From Loripinus fragilis (Eukaryota > Mollusca > Bivalvia > Lucinida > Lucinidae), in the NCBI GenBank assembly GCA_964019695.1, contig OZ026524.1, positions 28,374,164 through 28,438,163 of the forward strand: a stretch of 64,000 nucleotides of DNA, in the 5' to 3' direction. This document shows, in pieces, positions 54,829-64,000 of the stretch. Both the position numbers and the translations under genes were made by a program. The notes under the pieces are model-generated. The model was not told the DNA's origin and made no database searches. It saw only the letters and a list, made by a program, of their open reading frames with translations. The number at the start of each line of letters is the position of its first letter. Position 1 is the stretch's first letter.

Positions 54829-55449
54829 ACACAGCAGGAAATTGCGATTTTATAGTTGTTTCTAAGTTTTATAACATGTGTACATTGGTCATTCCCACAT
54901 ACACATTCGTTCTCCCCTTTACAGCAGGCACACCGTTTCTGCAAAGATGGGAGGTAGTCCACAGAGGAGTTTTCTAAACACACAACATGGATGGCTCATT
55001 CAGCTATTCATAAGAATACTATGCTTGAAGACTGTGACAACCTTTTATTTTTAATATTAACTAAGCAAGCATGTGATAGATCTCTGATTCATTCAACTAA
55101 TCCTCTTGTGTGCGGGAAGGATGTTAGAACAACTTTTATAGCTTCGAATATCAAGCCATTTAATTAGGACATGGTACTTCATTATTTTAAAGAGAACCCC
55201 AATGTGTTGTATTTTAATCCTGATATAGTAATATTATTTGGTTAAACTGTTTTATATGTATAAGTACACGTATTTTTATATGTATGTGTAATATAACATG
55301 ATGTAACCACTTCTTTTAATGTAAATCTCTGTATATATATTATGTGTAAATAGTTATTTTACACAGGGCCATAAGGTAGACGTCAGTGCTTGATAATATA
55401 AACAATGAGCATATTAAAACACATTTAATACTATGCTACCAATTTAATG
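54829..55449. other. 3' flank of the CR1/L2-like LINE and AT-rich spacer
   Basis: Probably includes the LINE 3' UTR (tatgtgtaatataacatgatg...). No terminal repeats or genes recognised. Confidence 0.4.
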
Positions 55450-57300
55450 AAAGCTATTTAACATTATTTTCGACACAGGTATCATACCAGAAAGTTGGTC
55501 ATTAGGAACAATAAAACCAATCTTTAAGATTAAAGGGACCCAAAGCAGCCAGAGAACTATAGACCAATAACAATATTAAGCTGCTTTGAAAGCTATTTTC
55601 ATCAGTTATCAATACCAGGTTTTAAATATATGCAGATAAATATGACGTTATTGACGACTGCCAAGCTGGGTTTCGTAAAACTACTCAACTGCGGATAACA
55701 CGTTTATCATCAAAAGTTTAATAGACATAGAGAGGGCTAGTAAAAAGAGACTTCATTGTTATTTTATTGACTTAAAGCAAACTTTTAACTCAGTGTGGAG
55801 AGACGGGCTATTGGGAAAACTTTTGTATTATCAGATCAATGGCAAGTGTTTTAAAATTACCCGAAGTATATATGTAAACATTAAGCAAACATGTGAAGCA
55901 AACGTCAACAAGTTAGTTTTTTTTCAAATGTTAATCAGGCTTCGACAGGGGGGAAATATGTCTCCATTTCTTTTTCAATATTCTTAAATGACCTAAAGGC
56001 ATTTTGAGTGCACATAACGTAAATGGCAAACCAGTCTATCTAAAAATTATAATTATAATTTGCCAACGACAGGGTCTTATTTGTTGAGTCTGATCAGGAG
56101 CTGCAGTATGTTTTAGACCAGTTTCAAGAATATTGTGATGAAATGAAATTAACGGTTAATGTCTCAAAAACAAAAAAGCAATATTCAGAAATTCCAGAAA
56201 TCAAAACCACATCACTTATAATTTAAAAATTCAACGCACGTACAATTGAAATAGTAGATGCATATAAATTCCTTGGGATATATTTTGCCAAAAATGGATC
56301 ATTTACTCTAGCAAAGAAAACTATTGCGGAGCAAGCAAATAAGGTTCTATTTTCACTGTTACGGAAAGCAAGAAATCTAGATTTACCATACGATAGACAG
56401 TTAGATCTTTTTAATAAAATGATAAAACCTGTACTGCTATATGGCTCTGAAATATGAGGCACAGGTAACTATGACATCTTAGAGTGTGTCCCAGGCCTCC
56501 AGATAAGAGTGCGTATTGGAAAACTATTTTCTTCATTTCTCAGCCAAAACATATGTTGTGGGTACTCAAAAGAGCCGTCTCAATGAGACGGTTCTTTTGA
56601 ACACCCAAAATACATGTTTTAAGTGATGAGTAAGGAAATAAGTATAATTTTACGCTCATAAAATTTCCTTATCTGGATCTATGGACTGTCCAGCTGAAAT
56701 TCTTACAATACAATTCAAGTTAAATAGTCAACACCTTCACGCATGATTGATGGAGAGCTTGGAATAATGTCCATCTCATCAGATATTAAATTCTGATTGA
56801 TTTCATTCTCTGCAAAGTCATAGCAAATTACAAACACTTTAATCTGTCTTCACTTTTATTCACTGTTGTACATGCAATGCACGAACATAAGCATTTGAAA
56901 TCAGGATGGATAGAAAATATAACACATCTGCTATGCTCACTAGGCTTCTCTGGTATATGGTACACACAGAGCTTTATAATTTCCAACTGGCTAATAAAGG
57001 CAACCAAACAAAAGATAAAAGACATATACCTACAAGATTGGAATTCCAAACTAAGTATCTCATCAAGTAGTAACAACTATAGATTATTTAAAGACACTTT
57101 CGAAGCAAGTAGCTATCCCTATATGTGTCTAAGATTTCTTGCCTTCCAAACACGGAATCGTAGATTTCCGGTGTAAATCAGCCGATGAATAAGGCAACCA
57201 CTCCATGAACGTAAATGTAATTTTTGCTTAGACGATATTGGGGACGAGCATCATTACCTACTCACCTGCAGAAAATGTTCAGAGGAATGAAAACGCTACA
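55450..57300 (+). pseudogene. Third LINE type: RT remnant with C-terminal cysteine motif, very decayed
   Basis: Blocks: TGIIPESWSLGTIKPIFKIK; STADNTFIIKSLIDIERAS; LHCYFIDLKQTFNSVWRDGL (first catalytic Asp); LIRLRQGGNMSPFLFQYS; FANDRVLFVESDQELQYVLD, where the usual F-A-D-D site reads F-A-N-D; KFLGIYFAKNGSFTLAKKT; MIKPVLLYGSEI. After a 200-bp foldback insertion (56485-56690) a tail remains: IYLQDWNSKLSISSSSNN, LRFLAFQTRNRRFPV and KCNFCLDDIGDEHHYLLTC. Numerous stops. Not the same family as the other LINEs here; no RNase H. Clade unassigned. Confidence 0.7.
56485..56690. mobile_element. Palindromic foldback MITE inside the decayed LINE
   Basis: Centre caaaagagccgtctca-a-tgagacggttcttttg with one mismatch. 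Pairing continues outward (aaaacatatgttgtgggtac versus aaaacatgtattttgggtgt on the opposite strand, and ccagataag near both ends). No coding content. It separates the LINE palm region from its C-terminal tail. Confidence 0.7.
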
Positions 57301-57663
57301 TTAAGCCCTACTTTTTTGTTCGCCCACAGCAATTGAAAAACTTATGCAAGTTTATTGATACAATTTAGAAACATGTTAAAGTATACTGACCTGATAATTT
57401 TTGCATTATTATGTGTGCGCAATATTGCAGTTCGTGTGAGGCGTAGAGTCAAGTATGTCACGGTGGAAAATGTCTGTCCCTGACCATGCCTTCATGCCTA
57501 CCATTGGGATATGTATGGCCAGGGACTGCCATGTTCAACCGGAACATCGCTGTTTAACGAAAAATGGTCTACTTGCAAATAGTAGACATTATTTGGCCAC
57601 GGTAAATGTAGTAATTTATGTCTTAAGATTAAATCCATTTTTCCTAAAACCTGCTTTATATTT
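57301..57663. other. Short spacer, nothing recognised
   Basis: Contains a small frame (57455-57673) without family resemblance. Confidence 0.4.
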
Positions 57664-58071
57664 CATTTTTTGATAAAGCAGGTGGCAGGAAAAGCAACAT
57701 TGTTGACAATAACTTGACCAGTGCCAAGGGCTATCCTTGCCAGAACAAGGGTATCCTACGAGCGCTGAATATAATTTCATCACACAGTACTGTATTGTAC
57801 TGTCATATAAACAGTTAAATATTCGTTTATAAGGGGATATATCTTTTAAAAGCTCTTACTTGCAAGAAAGAGTTACTTACATCTGTGCCCACGCATGGAT
57901 TTTCTTTGAACTTTGCATATTAATAACTCATTATATACAAATTATGAAAATGTATTTATCGAATTAGATAGTTAAGAATTCCGACTTAAAGACTTATCTA
58001 TTGATGAGATGGCACTGATCAAGTTATGGTCAACAATGTTGCTTTTCCTGCCACCTGCTTTATTGAAAATG
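57664..58071. mobile_element. 408-bp TIR element with about 65-bp arms
   Basis: Left arm gataaagcaggtggcaggaa, aagcaacattgttgac and ataacttgaccagtgccaag. The right arm is its mirror (cttttcctgccacctgcttt...). The interior includes ccgacttaaagacttatcta and following bases, identical over 33-34 bp to 62926-62960. No protein. Confidence 0.7.
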
Positions 58072-59749
58072 AAATACCATGACTCTATGATTAGGCCAGT
58101 CGTAATAGCTTTTGGGGTACCACTAATTGCTACAGAAACTTTTTTGTGTCTGAGCGAAAGTTTCTTATGTTATCTACAACATACTAAAAGTCCTCACAAA
58201 ATATCTGAAAGGAAACAATATTATAATACCTAAATCTGCTCCCCATACAACATTTTCTGCGGCGACCCTGTAAGTCCACCGTAGATTGTACTTTCTCTCC
58301 CTAGGAAAAGCTTCCGGTTTACAATATTTTGCACAGCCGACTCGAATAAAATCTTTGTCGCAGTTTTCTTCTGACCATTACACACAGATAATTATCTTTC
58401 AGTAGTTTTTTTTTTTGCCGATCAACGTATTTTTGATCATCACCCAAAGGCAACTGACGCTCCAGTGCGTTTGTAAGAGAAAAATATTCCCTGGTGTCAC
58501 ATATTTTCGTGGCTATAATTCACGCACCACTTTTATTGTTATTTTATTTTATATCACATAAAATCGTCACGAATCATAGCAATCAGAAGGAAAATATGAA
58601 ATATATATTAAATTGCAGGATTTTCTTTTAATTCATTTTAATAAAATATGTCACGCTCGAATTTTAAAAGTACGAAAGCACATTAGTGTCATCATGAATA
58701 TACTTGTACAAAGCGATTTTGGACGATTTTCGAAGCATTTCCACGAAAAAAGTGCAAAAATCAGGTTTACAGCTAGATCTCACTTCTGCTGAAGATTTTT
58801 AATTAAAAAAAAGTTCCTTTTTCATCTTGAAAATAGAAAGAATCAGTAGTTAGATGCCTCTTATAGGAATGGTTTTGTTCACAAATTTTAAATGAAAAGC
58901 AAAGCGATATATAATTTGAGTCTGAATCTTTTTGTTATTGTTTTACAGTGATCAATGTCATCATGGAGATATAATGAAAGAGAAACAATGGTAATTAGAA
59001 AAACAAAATTCTAGCTTTAGCCCCTAAAAGTGCAAAATGGGCAATCCCATTCTTAATTATGGCATCAATATGTATGGGAAAATCCATCAGAATACAATGG
59101 GTTAATGGAAAGGGCCGCAGCTCTCACTGCATCTAGCACTGGCTAAAGTGGTAATTGTCTTTCTACAATCAGAATTGTTAACGCAGCCTGTTGACTCCAG
59201 TATTCCTAAATATACAAGATGGGAAAGTCCAAAAATATGCTTTGCAGAGCAATCATTTTTGCATCCAACACAGTATTTTGAAATAATACTCCATAGCAAA
59301 TATTATTTCCCAACCGTCTATATACGGAGTAATTGTCTATGTTTTGCTATCTCATGAGTCACTGAACTTTTGCCCAGGCGATATTTTTTTTATATTGACT
59401 GACACTATACCATGGCCTGGTTTCCTGCTTCACTGTTAAAATACTTAGGGGCTTATCGACATGCGCGACAACGATGCGTGTATGGTTCGTTTATGAAAGG
59501 AGACGTTATGCAACAATGGTGAAAATGAGGCATGGTTTGGCAACTTTAAACTCCAATAACTTTGTTGTTTATGGGCAGAAACATAAAGTGTGGGTACTTG
59601 TTTTCTTAGCTAGAACGAGTGGAACATTTTGAGACCAAAATTGAGCAGATTTGGTGAAACTTTCTGTTTTGCAACAAAACCGCATCGTCTACAGCAACTC
59701 CATTCAAGGAACGCTGCTAAGTATTTCATCGAATGGGTTGGGTAATAAA
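58072..59749. other. Intergenic stretch, nothing recognised
   Basis: AT-rich. Short frames on both strands (59102-59357) overlap each other and lack family resemblance. Confidence 0.45.
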
Positions 59750-59923
59750 ACAGTTATTTCATGCCTGTTTGTAGTATAGTCAAACTATTACCCCTCGGTA
59801 CCATGGATGATCTGGGGCACCATTGCACTCGATCTTTTGCCTCGTGCAATAGTGCATCAGGTCGTCCACGGCACCTCGGGGTAATGGTTTTGACTATACT
59901 ACAAACAGGCATGAAATAACTGT
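59750..59923. mobile_element. 174-bp palindromic MITE
   Basis: Arms of about 85 bp: acagttatttcatgcctgtt tgtagtatagtcaaa on the left, mirrored on the right with few mismatches, then ccattacccc / ggggtaatgg. The loop is about 10 bp around cctcgtgcaat. High arm identity suggests a recent copy. Confidence 0.8.
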
Positions 59924-60485
59924 AAATTATCAAACTATCTCAAAGGGTATGAGATATTATATTCAGATCACAAGTTTCTGCATTTGCCCATAGGAGATAA
60001 CACAAGCAGTATGCAAGGGAGTGCAATTGATTTTGCATGTGACACACTGTCTCGACTTGATATGCTTCATCTGTCATATGGTATTGATGTGTAATTGCCA
60101 ATTGACTAAGACCAAAGAGCAGACATGTCTTATGTTTTGGTACCATACAATAGGAACATATGCTGACTATACCTGCTGGAAAATAAAGTAGCAAGCATTT
60201 ATGTAAGTGGCTAGCTAGAGGCGTTCAAAGTTGGAGAGAAAGTCAAAACACTGCTTCTTAAAAAAGCCATTTTCTACCCCTATTTATAAAGTGCTGTCAA
60301 ATCAATACTTTTTAAGCCTGCTCTAAATGGTTGGTTGCAAAAGATATGTGGGAAAATAGAGAGAAAAAAGAGGAAAGGAATAGAAAGAAAAGGAAAAAGG
60401 GAGGGAAAAATTGGGATCAAAAGTTGTTGTTTTTTTATTAAAGTCCGCACGCAGGTTTTTCACATGCACCGTGTTTTTTATCTTA
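59924..60485. other. Intergenic stretch, purine-rich near 60350-60410
   Basis: Contains an AG-rich run (agagaaaaaagaggaaagg...). The overlapping small frames at 60323-60599 span this run and the R3 repeat and are not credible genes. Confidence 0.4.
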
Positions 60486-60892
60486 AGGGCAATTTCGGGT
60501 ATTGTCCATGCGCACCATTCCGCGGCTGGAAACAGGAAAGTTGTCTGGATTCTGGTTTTCGACCATTTCCAAATTCGCATCGATACAGTTTATAGATAGG
60601 CTTATATTTCCGCATTTTCTGTACAACATAAACACACGAAAATGTGTCTCAAATATCTATTGACCTGTTATTATAAATTATCGTCTCAGTACTAAATACT
60701 GATAAATAGATCTGGCAAAACCAAACAATATACAAATAATCAAGTTTATGCCGTGTATGCGAATACGAATATTGCCGGTACTCTGAATGTGTGTCCAATA
60801 TATACAGCTAACTTAGGCGGCGCATGATCTAACCTCGTAGCCTAGTGGTTAGCACGTTAGACTCTTAAACCAGCGTCGATTCCTGGGTGGGC
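60486..60892. repeat. Interspersed repeat R3, copy B, ending in a tRNA-like head
   Basis: Second copy of 17865-18232. The right end carries cctagtggttagcacgttag (box A-like) and gtcgattcctgggtgg (box B-like), a more complete tRNA-like module than copy A. Confidence 0.65.
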
Positions 60893-60910
60893 ACCTATTA
60901 TACATTTATT

Positions 60911-62530
60911 ATTAGCTCACTAGAGCCGAAGGCTCAGGGTGAGCTTATAGGATGGGACTCGAGCCGGCGTCCGTGCGTTCACACTTTCAAATACCTCTGA
61001 GACCAGCTGGCCAATCATAATCAAATTTCATCTGGAGCATCATTGGGGTGGGGATTAGCTTCATTAGGTTTTGGGCTAGATCGGATCAGAAATCTGGTTT
61101 CAATGGCAACAGATAGCTCCCATAGGGTTATTATGGGGAAAACCTTGTGACCACTCTAGCTCCTTCATTTTTTATTGGTTCTTCTTTATTCTTGCAGGTA
61201 ACGAGGACAACTATATCATCTTAGATGGGTTCGAAATTCGGCAAGATCTGACCAGAGACTTATGAGTTAGCTGCCTTTGAGCGCCTTGAAAAATCCCCAT
61301 AGACTTAAAATGGGATAAATGTTGTGACCACTCTAGTGCATTCATTTTTGGATGGATCTTCTTCATTATTGCAGATAACAGGACCAACCATAAAATCTTG
61401 GATGATTTGAAATTTTGGCAAAATTCCATCACTAACTTCGGAATTTGCTGCCCTTGAGCGCCTGAAAAAACAATGGATAATGTTGTGACCACTTTAACGC
61501 CTTTTTTATTGGACCTTCTTCATTCTTGCAGGTAATAAGAACAACCATAAATTCTTGGATGGGTTCGAAATTCAGCCAGACCAGAGCTTGGGCTGTGGAG
61601 TTAGCTGCCTTTGAGCGTCTGGACAATCCCCATAGACTTATAATGGGAGATCTGTTGTGACCACTCTAGTGCTTTCAATTTTATATTGATCTTCTTTATT
61701 CTTGCAGATAAAAAGGACAACTATAAAAGCTTGAATGAGTTTGAATTTCGTCAAGGTCCCATCACCTATTATGGAGTTAGCTGCCCTTGAGCATCTTATA
61801 AATTGATGGATAACGTTGTGACCACTCTAGCGCCTTCATTTTTAATTGGATCTTCTTCATTCTTGCAAGTAATAAGGTCAACCATAAAAGCCTAGATGGG
61901 TTCAAAATTCGGGCAGATCAGACCGTTGACTGTGGGGTTAGCTGCCCTTGGGTGTCTTAAAAAATCCCAATAGTCTTATAATGGGACAAATGTTGTGAAC
62001 ACTCTAGTGCTTTTAATTTTGAATACGATAGTACTCATACTTGCTGATAAGAAGGACAAAGCTCTGATGAGTCTGAGTTTCGTCAAGATCCCATCACCTA
62101 TTAAGGAGTTAGCTGCCTTTGACAGATAATGTAACATTGTTGTGACCACTCTAGCGCCTTCATTTTCGATTGGATCTTCTTCATTCTTGCAGGTAAAAAG
62201 GACAATCATAAAAGCTTGGATGAGTTTGAACTTAAAATGGAACCAACCTCAGACTGTGGAGTTAACTTCCCTTTAGCATCATGAAAAATCTACATAGACT
62301 TAAAATCGGAGATCTGTTGTGACCACTCTAGCACTTTCATTTTTGAATGGATCTTCCTTATTCTTGCAGGTAACAAGGACACCCATAAAAGTTTGAATGA
62401 ATTTGATTTTCTGCCACATCCAACCACCAGCTACAGAGTAAGCTGCCCTTGAGCGTCTAAGATTAAGCTGTATAATGTTGTGACCACTCTAGCGCCTTCA
62501 TTATTTTCATTTTATTTTCTTCATCCTTGT
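60911..62530 (+). repeat. Hairpin-headed tandem array, alternating 177- and 160-bp units
   Basis: The head agctcactagagccgaaggc...tcagggtgagct is the same hairpin as at 32798, followed by ggcgtccgtgcgttc. Nine tgtgaccactctag anchors follow at about 61147, 61325, 61485, 61657, 61818, 61995, 62142, 62319 and 62480, so spacing alternates 178/160/172/161/177/147/177/161: a dimeric repeat. Each unit contains a cttcttcattcttgcaggta-like segment. No clear Helitron-like 3' end was found, so the element may be 3'-truncated. Small minus-strand frames are artefacts. Confidence 0.7.
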
Positions 62531-62924
62531 AGAATCCTTGTCATATAGTAAAACAAAGTCAACCTAAACAACCAAAGAAGATGCCAAGACCGAATAGTTA
62601 CAAGTTACTGTTACATTATAAATTACAGCACACAGGGGTACTCTCACAATATGTAAACCACAAGGGTCTTGATATCAAAATTATCTTGATTAGAATTCGG
62701 ATGACAAAATCACCAAATTTAGAGTACCATTGAATGAGTGGGTGGGGTAATCCTAGGTGCCTGACTCATATCAATATTTTTTTATATTTCCCATCATGCA
62801 ACATTTGAGGACTTTTTTCTGAGATACATATAGGATTATATATTTCAAAAATGCACTTTTCGTTTCTGTAGCAATTAGTGGTAGGTTTGACCCAAATATT
62901 GGCTAAAATGACTGGCCTAGATGG
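62531..62924. other. Intergenic stretch with gtgggtggggta motif
   Basis: Contains gagtgggtggggtaatcc near 62737, shared with the 34.9-42 kb repeats. No gene. Confidence 0.45.
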
Positions 62925-63473
62925 TTCCGACTTAAAGACTTATCTATTGATGAGATGGTAGGGGCCTGATGCTTTGGCTGTTTGTTGGGCCCACCAGGGT
63001 TTATCTGTTGGATTTCTTTTGCTCCGGTATTCAGTTTTATTTACTGTTGAGTCCATATCTTTGCTTTATCTCCTTGTTATATAATTTGATTTATATGTTT
63101 TAGGAGATGATGCATTGATAAGTTAGGGGTTTTTCATGCAAACCAAATATATATGTATCTTGATCCCAGCTGAATTAAGGGTGAGGTTGGCGCCGTTAAA
63201 CCGGTTTAAGCCCTCCAGTAAAATATTTCACTGACCGTTCCAAGGCGGTACTTCTTTTGTGAATCTTTTATGTTTTTGTTCTGTCTTGTGTTTGCTATGT
63301 CTTTGTGCGCGTCTGTTTATATGTGCTTTAAGGTCACCTGCTGGGAAAGGGCTGACCTCTTGGCTCTCATTTGGGGTGTCTAACTGTGAGTTTGTCACTT
63401 TCCCATTGGTATCCTGGGTCAGGTGTGGTACTTGATTGTATCGATTCCTGATCTTTGCACCCTTACTTACTTA
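62925..63473 (+). mobile_element. Probable 3' end of a Penelope-like element (second family)
   Basis: The plus strand ends gcacccttacttact, the mirror of agtaagtaagggtgc at 3558. About 94 bp match the insert at 3549-3645. Further left, aagccctccagtaaaat and caaggcggtacttcttttgt resemble, in the same order, the 3' UTR of the Penelope-like copy at 38.2 kb on its own strand (taagcccccc..., ctaaggcggtggttctgttgt). No coding part remains. The left edge shares 33-34 bp with 57979-58012. Confidence 0.5.
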
Positions 63474-64000
63474 GGAAGCAACCATGACGTACTCCACCTT
63501 TGAGGTGGTACCTGTCTCTAAATTTCTGTCCTAAATCTATAATTTTTTTTATTTCTAGGATTTGTCATCTAGATTGAATCCAAAATGCCATAGGCATTAT
63601 ACTAATACCACGAAACCATTTTGATAAATTATGGTTTACGTTTTTTGAAGAAGTGATTATAAAATTTCAATACTTTTTCTCAAAAGTTAAGAAACATTCA
63701 ACATTCAATACCAAAGATAGATATGTTCTAGTCTTTGTCAAGATATCGTATTATCACAAAAACATGCCATATATATCCTGCTGATCTGAGCCAAATTTCA
63801 TGAAAACCCAAAACTGGTAACATTGTCATTTCCTACCTTTTATGGGCATAGGTCAGTTTTGGCAAAAATATAATTTAGTTGAAATGAATCAATAACTCGA
63901 AAGAAGGAGTTTGTTTTTAAATCTGCTTCGTTTTTCTTAAAGAAAGACATGTTTAGACAATTTCAAATGATTCAATGGTTTGAAATGCCGAAGGCCATGG
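63474..64000. other. Intergenic stretch to the window edge
   Basis: AT-rich, no gene or repeat recognised. Confidence 0.45.

Noticed and set aside
60323..60599. Overlapping frames near a purine-rich run
   Set aside because: They span a low-complexity run and repeat R3, on both strands; not credible.

Overview
This window looks like non-coding, transposon-rich DNA from an animal nuclear genome. The best guess is a mollusc, probably a bivalve. The evidence is the AT-rich sequence, tRNA-headed SINEs with target-site duplications, several LINE types, a Penelope-like element, a tyrosine-recombinase retrotransposon, and repeats that start with a hairpin plus CCGT-type tetranucleotides and carry internal tandem units, a style common in bivalves. 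The species assignment is inference. I recognise no intact host gene. Every protein-like stretch belongs to, or probably derives from, mobile elements, and nearly all are broken.

Layout. 1-5.5 kb: a Mutator-like element carrying a FLYWCH zinc-finger remnant, a SINE, an interspersed repeat (R2) with a tiny Penelope-derived insert, two small foldback elements and a 0.77-kb foldback element. 5.6-13.75 kb: an old repeat (R1) split by a 7.0-kb DIRS-order tyrosine-recombinase retrotransposon (gag, RT, RNase H, methylase-like region, recombinase) with A1...B1-A2-B2 split direct repeats. 13.75-18.2 kb: second copies of R2 and R1, two adjacent TIR elements, a palindrome, two SINEs and a small TA-flanked MITE. 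19.4-20 kb: a tandem array. 21-23.6 kb: a 5'-truncated RNase-H-bearing LINE. 23.8-29.5 kb: a SINE, a LINE tail, a decayed minus-strand coding remnant, a degenerate 0.36-kb tandem array and a foldback. 30-36.7 kb: tandem arrays, a 637-bp TIR element and two Helitron/Helentron-like non-autonomous elements. 37.5-41.1 kb: a 52-bp satellite split by a Penelope-like element. 43-46.1 kb: a 66-bp satellite. 46.6-53 kb: a near full-length but dead LINE of the same family as the 21-kb copy, itself split by a truncated copy of the Penelope element. 53.2-57.3 kb: two further dead LINEs. 57.6-64 kb: palindromic MITEs, a tandem array headed by the same hairpin as the 32.8-kb element, and a Penelope-like 3' end.

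The most informative point is that several insertions can be read against an uninterrupted copy in the same window. R1-B at 17.18 kb preserves the empty target of the DIRS-order element. R1-A at 12.98 kb preserves the empty target of the MITE at 17.445 kb. R2-B preserves the empty target of the 97-bp insert at 3.549 kb. The LINE copy at 21.18 kb preserves the empty target of the Penelope insertion at 49.6 kb. These give a relative chronology and base-level insertion junctions. For the tyrosine-recombinase element, the B1-A2 junction forms a loxP-like site (perfect 14-bp inverted arms around a 14-bp spacer), and integration maps to a short shared ctatcc core with no target-site duplication.
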